A stretch of DNA of 48,478 nucleotides from Gnetum montanum (lineage: Eukaryota; Streptophyta; Gnetopsida; Gnetales; Gnetaceae). Position 1 is the first letter of the stretch. Each line of letters opens with the position of its first letter. Location: NCBI GenBank assembly GCA_015680685.1, contig MNCI01034976.1, forward strand, positions 6,952-55,429. The letters are read 5' to 3'. Positions 32,130-43,399 of the stretch are shown one piece after another. Position numbers and translations under genes: made by a program. The notes below the pieces were generated by a model. That model made no database searches. It was not told where the DNA came from and saw only the letters and a list, made by a program, of their open reading frames with translations.

Positions 32130-33000
32130 TGATGAGTGGCGAGCTACCCGTATGTCCAACCATATGAATCACAAGTCTTCACACATGATCCAGTCAAATT
32201 TCATGGATGGGACTAATTTTGCATCTAAATTGTTATGTCTTAATCACATTTTGTTGTCTTCCCACTTGGACTAGTGGCAGCTTTGTCACATATGGTTTAG
32301 TCCAAAGTGAGGCATATGATTGATGTTGACTAGCCCTAAGCTACTGCTAATGGTAATAAAGTATTAATTAATTGAGTTAATTAATAGAGGAAAGTAAAAT
32401 CTAAACTAGCCTACGTGTGATGAGTATCTGTTCCTAATTGTCTACACATGTCTTGGACTTCATGTAACTACCACTAGGATTACCAAGTGTATGTCATTGG
32501 GCTTACCAAACGATACACTATTGGTTTACCAAGTAATTTCACTTATGCATTCGCAATTAGTCATACTCCTTTCACTTAATGATAGGAATCATAAAGAGAA
32601 ATAAATGGAAACATTAACTAAGGAAAATGGTAAATGATTAAACAATTTGAAGTAATAATAAATCTAAGTGGATGCTATAATGATGAAAGTAATCTCAATC
32701 TTTATTTCTAGTCATGTGATGTGTCCAAGTATGTCACACTTGAATAAGGATGTCGTACAATCACTTAACATCACATTGCAGACATGCACTAGGAAACAAT
32801 AGAAATAGAGATCAAAAATCTATGAAAAAGCTATCTAAAACCTATCCACCAGCTCCCCCCAACCATGCACCCAAGTGTGGTATTTATAGACTAGCATGGA
32901 AGGAGTGATATTAGATGCCCAACATTGGAGGTTGTGCCCCAATATCGGATACTTGACATTACGGCTCCAATATCAGAGTCATGCAAAACATGAGTCATCA
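32130..33000 (-). mobile_element. 5' LTR of element B
   Basis: 871 bases, from TGATGAG to GAGTCATCA on the plus strand. The TATA box (minus TATAAATA) is at 32881-32888. U3, 32905-33000, contains CCAATATCGG- and GATATTAG-type words. Confidence 0.88.
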
Positions 33001-33005
33001 CCTTA

Positions 33006-33140
33006 TCTAGGTGGTTGACCAAGGGGACATTTTGAATGTATTTTTGAGGTCATTTTAGGATGTAAAATAGCTAACACCCATCATGAGATATGGGCATCTT
33101 CTATTGGTTAACTAATCCTTAGAGTACTTCATGTGCTGTC
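33006..33140. other. Right flank of element B
   Basis: No feature recognised. Confidence 0.3.
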
Positions 33141-33700
33141 ATTGTAATTGCCTTCTCATAGGCTCTTACTCCTAGTGTTCTACCTCTTGTCAATGTTGCT
33201 ACTCCACATCCCTTCATTTGGCTTCCTCTAGTTCTTACAAGATTCTTGTCATAATGCTATTCCAAAGCTTCTTTTCAATCTTGAAGTGCAACTTAATCTT
33301 CTACAACTGCATCCTTTTCTTAGCCTCTGACTTAAGGTAAACTTCCAAATCCTCTATCACATTTTGAAAGTTTGCTTTAGCCTTTTGTTGAAGATGATGT
33401 TCTATGTTTGCAACCCTTTGTTGCATCTCCAACACCAATCTATTATCTACCTAAGCTCTCCATGATTCCTTCTAGCACTTTCTAGTAAGCTCAATATGCT
33501 TCTTGAAATTTATTCTCAAGTTTTTCCTTTGCTATGCATTGGTGCTTTGTCCTCTCTAGGCTTAGGCACACTCTACATAGCCACAAAAGCAACTTGCTTT
33601 GCTGCATACCTTGTCCATCTTACATTGATAAAAAATTGTGTAGTTAGACCTTTTGACTATTACTGTAGGATCACTCTCATGTTTTAAAACCTCTTACAAA
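33141..33700 (-). pseudogene. Possible decayed coiled-coil coding remnant
   Basis: On the minus strand, stretches such as LEMQQRVANIEHHLQQKAKA, NFQNVIEDLEVYLKSEAKKR and KLHFKIEKKLWNSI read as charged, helical, coiled-coil-like text between stops. The composition resembles ORF2 of A and B, but I could not align it to either. It may be the tail of another element of the same type, or chance. Confidence 0.35.
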
Positions 33701-34430
33701 GCATGAATCAAGCTCAAATGCTTGTTTTGTTTACTTCTCTCCAAAACAACCAAGAAGAATTTAGGTAGATTGATAAGGTGTTTGAGCTAAAACCATTGCA
33801 TAAAGGAAAAATTTGTTTTGCAGAGTTTGTATAAATTTCCAAATTCAAAAAAATTACATTTTAATAAGCTATGTTGTGCGTTGCTAGAGAAGTTGTAGTT
33901 TACAATGTGATACCTACATACTAACCATTTTTGACACTAGGCCCAAAAGGTAATTGTTGGCACATTTTGGCCATTTCATGGAACAGGTTGGCATGATAAA
34001 ACTGGTTAAAGGTTTTTGCAATTTGATAGTTGGAGAAGTGGCAAGAATTTTAGTTTGTAGAGAAAAAGAATAAGAGTTAAAATGCAGTTAACAACAGTAT
34101 TCCTTTACTTTAAGAAAAAAAATATGGGAGCACCGTTCCTATATCAAGCTTACAAGTCTCCACTGACGAGTATAGGACCACTAACGTGTTGTTCTCCCTC
34201 TATAATTATCAGCATTGCATTTCACAGGGCAACAATATGGATATATATATATATTATGGAAGTGTTTGGTAGATTTTGAGTGCTTCTTTGAGCTACCCCT
34301 CTCTGTACAGTCTCTGAGCCACACTGTCCATTCCTTTCTGTTCTCTCTCATGGAAGATTTATTGCTTAAAATTTATACAAGCTACCCTCTGCATCACTGT
34401 AATAGGATCTCTTGGGAGATGCTACCACTT
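33701..34430. other. Unassigned
   Basis: AT-rich, with no coding signal. A short (TA)n run lies near 34240. Confidence 0.35.
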
Positions 34431-34434
34431 AGTT

Positions 34435-34660
34435 ACATAGACATGGGTGCTGCAATTGGCAATTCTGCAGCATGCAACCATTGCTGAGTTGGTGAGCCAC
34501 TGCACATGGAACTTCACTCTGAAGAGTATCTGCTGTTGTGTGCCCATCATTTCATGGCCCATGGCCGGAGAGCAAGCCACCAAAGTTAGAGATTTTACAG
34601 GAATTAGGCCAAGGCCACCACCCTGCTCCAGCATGTTTCTCGCTGCTGAGGATTTGTAGG
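34435..34660 (+). pseudogene. UDP-glycosyltransferase PSPG-box fragment
   Basis: In one frame the sequence reads LQLAILQHATIAELVSHCTW, NFTLKSICCCVPIISWPMAG and EQATKVRD. This is the plant secondary-product glycosyltransferase box (PQxxILxHxxxGxFxxHCGWNSTLES, GVPMxxWPxxxEQ), which binds the UDP-sugar. HCGWNS is changed to HCTWNF. Only about 50 residues of a family of about 450-500 remain, and no upstream acceptor-binding domain was found. It is therefore a broken gene piece, possibly a captured or duplicated fragment. The frame ends at TAG near 34659. Confidence 0.8.
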
Positions 34661-34932
34661 AAGATGTTGCTGAGCATTGATAAATATCTCATGCAAGAAT
34701 TTGCTTTCTTTTTTTTTTTTAAAAAAGGTGTATGTTCATAAGATAATTATGTAACATCCTATGTAAACTGGACATTTGGTTATTATCCCTTTTATTCCTA
34801 TGGAAGTTGTAACTTCCTAGGATAGTTACAACTATGATATTTGTAACTAATTTTAATTTTGATTACCATGAAGACACTTGGCAACTAAAAAGGACACTTG
34901 TCAGTTGTAGCTTTTTTATCTCTATGGTGGTT
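34661..34932. other. Unassigned, left edge of gap
   Basis: Includes a T run at 34708-34720. No coding match. Confidence 0.3.
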
Positions 34933-35392
34933 NNNNNNNNNNNNNNNNNNNNNNNNNNNNNNNNNNNNNNNNNNNNNNNNNNNNNNNNNNNNNNNNNNNN
35001 NNNNNNNNNNNNNNNNNNNNNNNNNNNNNNNNNNNNNNNNNNNNNNNNNNNNNNNNNNNNNNNNNNNNNNNNNNNNNNNNNNNNNNNNNNNNNNNNNNNN
35101 NNNNNNNNNNNNNNNNNNNNNNNNNNNNNNNNNNNNNNNNNNNNNNNNNNNNNNNNNNNNNNNNNNNNNNNNNNNNNNNNNNNNNNNNNNNNNNNNNNNN
35201 NNNNNNNNNNNNNNNNNNNNNNNNNNNNNNNNNNNNNNNNNNNNNNNNNNNNNNNNNNNNNNNNNNNNNNNNNNNNNNNNNNNNNNNNNNNNNNNNNNNN
35301 NNNNNNNNNNNNNNNNNNNNNNNNNNNNNNNNNNNNNNNNNNNNNNNNNNNNNNNNNNNNNNNNNNNNNNNNNNNNNNNNNNNNNNNNNNNN
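34933..35392. other. Assembly gap (460 N)
   Basis: Undetermined bases. Open frames that cross it are not meaningful. Confidence 0.99.
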
Positions 35393-36470
35393 TTTGGTAT
35401 TTTGATAGGACCAGAATAGCTTCATTTATCTTTAAAGTGATTCTCTGTGGTATTTCAATCAGAAATTGTCAAGTCTTTTGAAGGTTCTGTTGAATGCAAT
35501 TGTTGACATCCATTATCTAGCCAAAATGGAGTCTCATACGTGATGGTTTACGTAGCAATTTTTTGGTAGCATAGTAGGATTATCTTGAAAAAATTTCTTA
35601 TTTGACCCTTGGAAGTTTGAACAATTCGTAGATATTGAATTTGGGATAGCTTTATTGCTAAGTGTTTACTCGTATCATTTTACCTTGTTTAAAAATTTGA
35701 GGTTTTAACACAAATCTACTTTCTTTCCTTTCTATTTCCATTGAATCTTGCTCTATTTCTAGTTTTCTTGTGGAACTATTTCTTTCTCTGGGGAAAATTA
35801 GAAGTAGATTCGCGAAGTTGTGCTCAAATTTTTTTACAAAATTTTATTTGTTACAACTAGGTATTATAAGGATTGCATAGACTAGGCAATTAAACAAAAT
35901 AGGAACTCTCAACAACTCATAGTACTTGGCAAAGTTGGTTGAATCTCTTTAAGATAAGTCATTTGTAGTTTACACACAACACAATCATTTCATTTTTCAC
36001 AACTGCATACCACAACAGCACACACACATACTCACATTAAGTACTGAGTCTATTTGGATATATTTGGGCCTTGGTGTTTCCAAAGACCAGCAAGCACCTA
36101 AATCCTATTCGAGGACACTTGCTGATGGTCGCATCCCAAACTGTCACCAACAGTAATCACTTATTGCAACTTGAGACCAGAGGAGAGCTTGGCAAGGGAT
36201 TCCCAAATAATCGGAGATGGCCTACTTAGAAAGGAAAATTTGGGATCCCTTGAACCATGTCTCCTCTCCTCTAGAGAAGAAGCACACATAGTTAAAATCT
36301 TCTTCATCCTACAACTAAGGTAGCAACACATTCCATCCCACCACCATGACCATGCCCCATAGCTTAGACTCCTCTTGGTAGTTAGTGTAGTTTGGTTTCA
36401 TCATACTAAAATCACCATAGCCACTTTAGCCTCCTTACATAGTTGCCAATCTTGTTTCTCAACTACACAT
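35393..36470. other. Unassigned
   Basis: No coding match or repeat unit seen. Confidence 0.35.
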
Positions 36471-36900
36471 GGCTAAGTGATATTTTCCCTATTAAAAATA
36501 ATAGAATTTATGGTCTTCCAAATAACTTACAAGATAGCAATTGTAAGAGCATCCATAGTGATGGGTGTGTTATAGTCAAGGTAGGCATTACTTGAAACAC
36601 TTCAAGTAAAGGAACATTGAAAATTAGGTGTTCTAATATCTTAGGTTCATTAGAGTTATGTAAAACATAACTTGTACTAATGCTCATCCCCCATGCCTCC
36701 TAAAAAAACACCTTGATCTTTTCAAGTAGCATGCATTTCCATGGGACATGTGAGTCCTACAAAATATTGTAATAATGTTATATAGTTGCTTCCTAGTTCT
36801 ATCAACCAGGAATAGTTGTTTAATGATTGAAGTGTAATGATCACAAATGTTTTTCCAAATTAAGGACACATTAGTAGGTCCAATCCAACATTTGTATTCT
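36471..36900 (-). pseudogene. Possible LINE zinc-binding (zf-RVT) remnant
   Basis: The minus strand reads, with frame changes, SHGNACYLKRSRCFF and then NSNEPKILEHLIFNVPLLEV. The second piece resembles the segment ExxxHLFFxCPxAxxVW at the end of plant L1-type reverse transcriptases. The His and Cys ligands are partly lost. Nothing else of the LINE was read. Confidence 0.45.
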
Positions 36901-36972
36901 TGTCATAGAATTTGGATGCATGTTTCTTTATGCAATCTAACATTCATATTTCTAGGATCAACTATTCATCGA

Positions 36973-39551
36973 ACAAACCCTTGGCACTAAAGGTTGGCCT
37001 GATGGACCCTTAGAATCAAGTGTTGGCCAAATGGACCCTCAAGACCAACTATAGGCAAAATGGACCCTTGGGACCAAATGTTGGCCAAATAGACCCTTGG
37101 GACCAATTGTAGGCAAATGGACCCTTGGGATCAAATGTTGCCCAAATGGACCCTCGGGAGCAAGGGTTGATCCAACAGACCCTTTGGACAAAGTGTTGGC
37201 CACACGAACCCTTGGGATTAAATGTTGTCCAAATGGATCCTTGGGACCAAGGGTTGATCCAATGGATCCTTCAGACGAAGTGTTGGCCACATGGATCCTT
37301 GGGACCAAGGGTTGGCCCAACGGATCCTTAGGACCAAATTTAGAAGGGTGCAAGATGGTATGGTGGAGCTTGGGTTGGAAAAATAGACTGTTAGGATCAA
37401 TTGTTGGCCAGAAGGATCCTTAGGGTTGATTGTATGCAAAAAGAACCCTTAGGATAAAGGGTTGGCCCAACATACCCTTAGGATCAACCATTTTCCAAAT
37501 GGATCCTTAGCATCAACTGTAGGTAGAACAGACCCTTAGGACCAACCAAATATTGGCCCCATGGCCCCTCATGACCAAGGTTTGGCCCAATAGACCCTTG
37601 GGACCAAGTGTTGGCCAAACTCATCCTCTAGATCAAAGGTTGGCCCAACAAATTCTCAGGACCAAGTGTTGACCAAACTCACCCTCTAGACCAATGGTTG
37701 CTCTGATAGACCCTTAGGACCAATTATAGGGAAAAAAAATCCTTAGGACCAAGTGCTCACAAAATGGAACCCTTAGGATCGAGTTTGTCAAAATGGACCC
37801 TCAGGACTAAGTGTAGGAAAAATAGACCTAGACCAAGTGTTGGAAAAATGGACCTTCAAGACCAAGTGTATGGAAAATGGACCCTCAAGACCAAGGGTTG
37901 GCCAAACGGACCCTTAGAACCAACCATTGGCAAAATGGACCCTCAGGACAAACTGTAGGCAAAATGGATCCTTTGGACAAAGTGTTGGCCACACAGACCC
38001 TCAAGACCAAATGTTGGCAAAAGGGATCCTCAAGACCAAGTGTATGCAAAAGGGACCCTCAAAACCAACTGTTGCCCAAATGGACCCTTGGGACCAAAGG
38101 TTGGTCCAACGAACCCTTTGGACAAAGTGTTGGTCACATGGATCCTTAAGACCAAGTGTTGGCCCAATGGACCCTTGGTACCAAGTGTTGGCAAAACAGA
38201 CCCTTGGGGCCAAATTTTGACCAAATGGATCCTTGAGACCAATTGTAGGCATAATAGACCCTTGGGACCAAGTTTATAAGGGTGTAGGATAGTATGGTGG
38301 AGCATGGGTTAGTAAAATGGATCCTCGAGACTAACTATTAGCTAGATAGACCCTTGAGGCCAACTATAGGCAAAACAGAGCCTCAAGACCAACTTCTTGC
38401 CTAACAGACTCTTAGGACTAATTGTAGGCAAAATAGATCCTTTGGACCAACCAAGTGTTGCCCACATGAATCCTTAGGACCAAATGTTGGAAAAAGGAAC
38501 CCTTAGGACCAAGTGTATGTGAAATGGACCTTTGAAACCAAATTTTGCCCAAATAGATCCTTGGGATCAAAAGGTTGATCCAACAGATCCTCCAGACAAA
38601 GTGTTGGCCACACGAACCCTTGGGACCAAGGGTTGGCTCAATAGACCCTTGGTACCAAGTGTTGGCCAAATGAACCCTTGGGACCAAGTGTAGGTAAAAT
38701 AAATCCTCGTGACCAAATTTATAAGGGTGTAGGATGATATGGTGGAGCCTAGGTTGGCAAAATGGACCCTTAGGGCCAATTGTAGGCAAAATGACTTGAG
38801 ATCAACTATAGGCAAAATGGATCCTCAGGACCAAGGGTTGGCGAAACTGATCCTCGGGACCAAGTGTTGGCCAAATGGACCCTCAGGATCAATCATTCGC
38901 CAAATGGACCCTCGAGACCAACTACTTGCCTAATGGATTCTTAGGATCAATTGTAGGTAAAAGAGATCCTCGGGATAAACCAAGTGTTCACCCCACTGTC
39001 CCTTGCAACCAAGGTTTAGCCCAATGGACCCTCGAGACCAAGTGTTGGCCAAACAAACTAAGGGTTGGCCCAAAAAACCCTTGGGACCAAGTGTTGGCTA
39101 GATGGATCCTTGGGACCAATTGTATGCAAAACGAACCCTCACGACCAAAGGTTGGCCCAATAGACCCTTGGGATCAAATGTTGGCCAAACTCACCCTTGG
39201 GACCAAAGGTTGGTCCAACGAATCCTTGGGACCAACTGTTGGCCAAATTGACCCTTGGGACCAACTATTGGTAAAATGGACCATTGAGATTGAGTATTGG
39301 TGAAATGGACCCTCGAGACTAAGTATTGCTGAAATGGGCCCTTAGGACCAAGTGTTGGCCAAACAGACCCTCGGGACCAAGTGTTGGCTAGATGGACCCT
39401 TGGGACCAACTATATGCAAAATAGACCCTCAGGACTAAAGGTTGGCCCAATAGACCCTTAGGATCAAGTGTTGGCCAAACTCACCCTCAGGACCAAAGGT
39501 TGGTTCAACGAACCCTTAGGAACAAGTGTTGGCCAAACTAACCCTCAAGAC
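36973..39551. repeat. Minisatellite, about 30-bp unit, about 85 copies
   Basis: The unit is close to 'ggacccttgggaccaagtg' plus 'ttggccaaat'. Copies differ by 10-30 percent with few indels, so the period of 30 (a multiple of three) leaves several long frames open on both strands. A 35-base interruption ('agggtgtaggat.gtatggtggagc') recurs near 37345, 38276 and 38720. A 'gaccaaccaa' variant recurs near 37540, 38447 and 38977. This points to a higher-order repeat of several hundred bases. The array stops at the left LTR of element C. Confidence 0.93.
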
Positions 39552-40164
39552 TGAAATGACCAAAAATGTCAATGGCTAGAACACTGAGGGGTTTGCAAGC
39601 ACATAGCCTAATCCTATGTCTACATGAGGGCCTTGGTGGAGGTGGAGATAATGTGTCCTAAATTATCTTACTGATCAAATATGGACTTTGTCAATTGCAG
39701 TTGAGATAGTGGGTGCAACCAAGGGTGGCATGGTTAGTCGAAAATGCAAATGAAAACAACATGAAACGATGCTAAGTGTCAAAGTAGTGTTTCATGGTTC
39801 TAAGTGTAGAGTGTAGCCATAGAATGGGGGCAAGCATAGCCAAGGGTTTTGACCAAAACAAGGGTGTCAACTCATAGAGACTATCGCTCAAGTGTAGTGT
39901 AGCATGACAATGCATGAAAAAATGCAAAAAAATGCAAAAATATGCAAGAAAAATGTAAGAAAATGCTAGAAACAAGAGAGAGAAATGGAACACTACCCCA
40001 AATGGAAGCATAGTTAACTCTAAAAGGGTCTTAGAAGGTACATAGTGTAAAACAGATGTAGTGGGAGTGTAGTTATAGTCTTGATGGTGTGGGGTCATGA
40101 AATCTAGCACTTGCCATGATGAACCGTGCTAGTTGGGTTGGCCACCATAGTGTACCATGTGGTG

Positions 40165-40275
40165 TTTTGCAAGGTTGTAATGAGGCTATGGTGTACCCTA
40201 TGGTACAGGGCTACAATAGGACCATGGTGTACCATGTGGTGCAGGGCTACAACAGGGTCGTGGTGTATTGTGCAG
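40165..40275. repeat. About 45-bp repeats in the LTR of C
   Basis: 'ggctacaa..gg.c.tggtgta' followed by 'cc.tgtggtg' occurs two to three times; the partner LTR has the same at 47838-47955. Confidence 0.65.
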
Positions 40276-40411
40276 TGTAGCTATGCCTCTCTATTGGTAT
40301 GATGTTCTTTGGGTCTCATTCACCCACGGAGCTAAGTGCCAAGATGCCAAAATGCCAAATTGCAAATGAAAGTGTTAATTGCCAACCCCTAAAATGTTGT
40401 GGATTCAAGGG

Positions 40412-40440
40412 TATTTATAGGGCTAGGGTTAGTCCAAAAT
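40412..40440 (-). promoter_or_regulatory. Promoter of LTR C
   Basis: Minus-strand GGACTAACCCTAG, then CCC and TATAAATA. The same core (GGCTAACCCTAG, CTC, TATAAATA) occurs on the plus strand at 48416-48438. Confidence 0.75.
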
Positions 40441-42453
40441 GTGGATTGGATGCCATGTAGCAAAGGGGGTAGGTGGGGCTAGATAGACCTCTACTATGCT
40501 CCTCTTGGATTAACAAGTGCTGTGCTTTGGTATGCTCCACTGGACCCTAAGAGATTGCTAGACTATGACTATGCTACCAAGACTGCATGTGCCAAAGTCA
40601 AAAAATACTATAATGTACTTGAAAGTAGTGCAAAATAGTGTAATTTGGAGGCTACACTCTAGGACTATGCTCTCCCCTCTTTCAAATGAGGTCAAGCATA
40701 GGTACAATTTGGGACAAACATGGGTTATAGGAGAAATGCAAATTGCTAATCTTACTTGCTAGAGGAGTGCTGGAGTTGGAATGAAGGCCTATATTGAGCT
40801 TTAGAAGCTTTTGGAGGTAGTTTCATTTTGCTATGCTAGCTATGCTCTAGAGCATAGCCCAATAGTTAGGCAAATTTTGTAAAAAAATTGAAGTCTAGGA
40901 CTACTACGCTTGCTATAGTCATGAGCGTAGCAGGAAGGGATAGGGCCTAGCATGGACACTTAGAAATATCTAGTAAAATTATAGTCCTTGTTCATGCTAT
41001 GCCAATTATGCTTTGGAGTGTAGCAGGAGGGGTAGCCTCAAGAGTTAGAAAATCTACCAAACTATTTCTTCCATTCTAAGCTAGCTTGACAACTTTTGGC
41101 TTGACCCTCATGCAAATTGGCCACTGGAGTGCTACTACGTTTTCTACGCTCAAGAGTGTAGCAAGAGGAATGGGAGCATAGCAGGACACTTAGAGAAATA
41201 TTTCTACAGCTTGTGTCATCATTTTGATACTTAGTCAAAATTGTAGAAAATTGGCCATTGAATTTAACCATGCTCTATTGCAGTGGAGAGCATGATCCCA
41301 GCACTTAGAAAAATTTGTAGAAAGTGCCATTGTTTTGACATAGAAAAATTTGCAATTGAGAAGTAGTAGCCCAAAATTTTTATGGTGTTTCATTGGCCCC
41401 TTTTTGTTGATTTTTGGAGGAGTGGCCCAAGAGATCTTGACAAAGAATCATAAAACACCATGGTAGACCTGGCACCAACATCACTCATCTATACCAGATT
41501 GGATGTTGTTCCACCATGTTCAAGAGTGTTGTGAATAAGGATATGTTGGGGCAAAGTGTGTAGGCAATGTGCAAGGGAGATGAAATGCAAATAGGGAAAA
41601 TGAAATTTAGAAAGTGTATCATGATGAAGGATGTGATGTTAGCATGGTTGACAGTGACCATAACATGAAGTGACTTGTCCCTGAAACATTGGCCTCTTGT
41701 CAGAGTGCTCATGAGAGAGTTAAAGTCAATTCAAGGTTGTGCCAATTATGAAGCTACAACATTGTTAGTTTTCTTGGGGATGTGCTTTTTCCCATTCTCA
41801 TTTTTCTTTTGTAAAATTCTAGCTACAAGATGCTTATCATTAAGTGGACTACTTGCCACTTGATGGGCTTTGCTTAGGGGCAACTACGTCATGTCTATAG
41901 GATAGGTGTTTCCTCCCTAAGATGAGTTGTGTTACATCTGCTTTGGGTTCTATAGTTGATGTGAAGAGAAAGCCATATGCATCACAGTGCATATGCATTA
42001 GAAGGATGTGTGATTGTATGTGGGGGATGAAAGGCTATTAGGATGAAGGAGTGGATGTGCACATGTTGTAATAGGATGAGGGGGATGTGTACTCCTGAGT
42101 GGCATAATTAGTCCAATCATGCACATTGGAGTGATGTGGTGGCTTACTACTGTGATGAGATGCATCTTTGCATGACCACCTCTAAGGCTTTGTTATGCAA
42201 ATACAACTCTACGAAGATAAGAAAACCACACAAGATGACATGAAAATGCAAATGCTAAATGTGAAGATGCTACAAGTAATGGATGCAAAGATGTTGCAAA
42301 TGCGTCAAATGCTACACCAGTTGTAAGTGCTTAGGAAGCTAGTGAAAGTGCTAGGGTGATGACGCTGCGAATCCTCCAAAGGCCACATTGATGGCAGGTG
42401 CTCCAAAAGATTAGTAGAATGATGGGAGGTGATGATGTTGCAAGTGTGCAAAC

Positions 42454-42735
42454 CCAGTTTAAGGTCTTGGTAGACCATGGAGTGCTAGTTTATAGTCCTA
42501 GAAGATTCCTGTGTGCTAGTATAATGTCATAGCAAACAAGTTGTTATGCCAGTTTAATGTCATGACCCAAGGACGATCTGTGCCAGTTAATAGTCATAGT
42601 AGACTGTTACACTAGTTTATAGTCATAGCAGACTATTGCACTAATTTATAGTTAGAGTGGATTGTTGCACCAGTTTATAGTCATAGCAGATTATCTGTGC
42701 CAATTTTTTGCATCATGGTGGACGAGTGCTTACCT
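42454..42735. repeat. About nine tandem 30-bp units in element C
   Basis: The unit resembles 'ccagtttatagtcatagcag' plus 'attatctgtg'. Copies diverge by 10-30 percent. Related units occur at three other places in the element. Confidence 0.82.
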
Positions 42736-42904
42736 TGCTTGTATGAGGTGCAATGTTGCATGTGTAGTCATGTTATGTGCCTACAAGATCCTACAAAAAT
42801 CAACTAAAAAAATAACATCAAGCGGCACCTATCATAAATAGTGTTAAAATGCACAAATGAAAGGAAAGCAATGTGAAGAGCGATAGTTTTAGGCCATTCC
42901 AAGC

Positions 42905-43065
42905 TGAAACAATAGTTTAAGGTCATTTTAGGCCATCACATAGGGTTTGATGGTTTAAGGCAATTTTGGATCATACGTTGCCAGTTTAAGGCCATGGTAG
43001 GCCATAGGTTGCTAGTTTAAAGCCATTTCGGGCTATGGGCTATTTTAAGGCCTTTTCAAGCCACG
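42905..43065. repeat. Four to five related repeat units in element C
   Basis: Units of the form 'gccagtttaaggccatggta' plus 'ggccatag', 30-40 bases apart. They share 'cagtttaa' with the block at 42454-42735. Confidence 0.7.
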
Positions 43066-43399
43066 TGTTTTTTATAGTTTTAATTTTATGATTTTTATGT
43101 GTTTTCGGTGTTTTTCAAATGCAATGCATAAGCTAAGTTGATGAATGCATAAACAAAGCAAAAAACACATGAACAAAATGAAATGTGTGATCTAAGCGAG
43201 TAGGGAAAATGTAAATGCATATACTAATGTGATGTAAATGAAAGTCAAAATGGATGGCAAGCAGAGGTAAGGGGTAGGTAGGCACCTAGTGCATTTTTAG
43301 CTAAGGGAGTGCCTTGGTCAGGCAGTTGTTTCCTAACATGGTTTGGAATAGGGGATGTGCAAGGCCTAGGGTCCTTTGGAAGGCTATTAGGTTCAATTG

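Larger units (their letters stand above)
25567..33000 (-). mobile_element. LTR retrotransposon B: complete ends, gag-spacer-ORF2, no RT
   Basis: Two LTRs (886 and 871 bases) flank 5.7 kb. On the minus strand the order is 5' LTR (33000-32130), primer site, gag (32005-30690), spacer with internal TATA (30690-29367), ORF2 (29366-26640), polypurine tract and 3' LTR. LTR ends are TGATGA...TTATCA/TCATCA. Flanking bases TCTTA (25562-25566) and CCTTA (33001-33005) fit a 5-base target duplication with one change. Compared with A, the interval carrying the end of gag and the protease is missing. There is no RT, RNase H or integrase. Confidence 0.85.
39552..41392 (-). mobile_element. 3' LTR of element C (1.84 kb)
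   Basis: Minus strand from TGAAACACC (41392) to ...TTTCA (39552), with inverted ends TGAAA/TTTCA. The TATA box TATAAATA lies on the minus strand at 40419-40412, after ACTAACCCTAG. U3 is about 970 bases and carries imperfect palindromes of 'gctacgc/gcgtagc' type near 40840, 40910, 41000 and 41140. The downstream part has repeats at 40165-40275. The right LTR 47253-47995 matches its 39552-40320 part. Confidence 0.85.
41393..43399 (-). other. Non-coding 3' interior of element C
   Basis: No protein match. It contains two repeat blocks listed separately. The polypurine tract lies at its low-coordinate end. Confidence 0.6.

Noticed and set aside
34834-35481. Frames of 167-215 codons
   Set aside because: They cross 460 undetermined bases and carry no readable protein.
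37097-38815. Long open frames on both strands, 60-140 codons, with 10-residue repeats
   Set aside because: They lie in the 30-bp minisatellite. The period is a multiple of three, so frames stay open by arithmetic; both strands and several frames are open at once.
39772-40110. 112-codon minus-strand frame with a hydrophobic stretch
   Set aside because: It lies within the LTR of C, and the matching part of the other LTR does not keep it.
42454-42735. CRISPR array
   Set aside because: Units abut without unique spacers and vary in sequence, and the setting is a plant retrotransposon.
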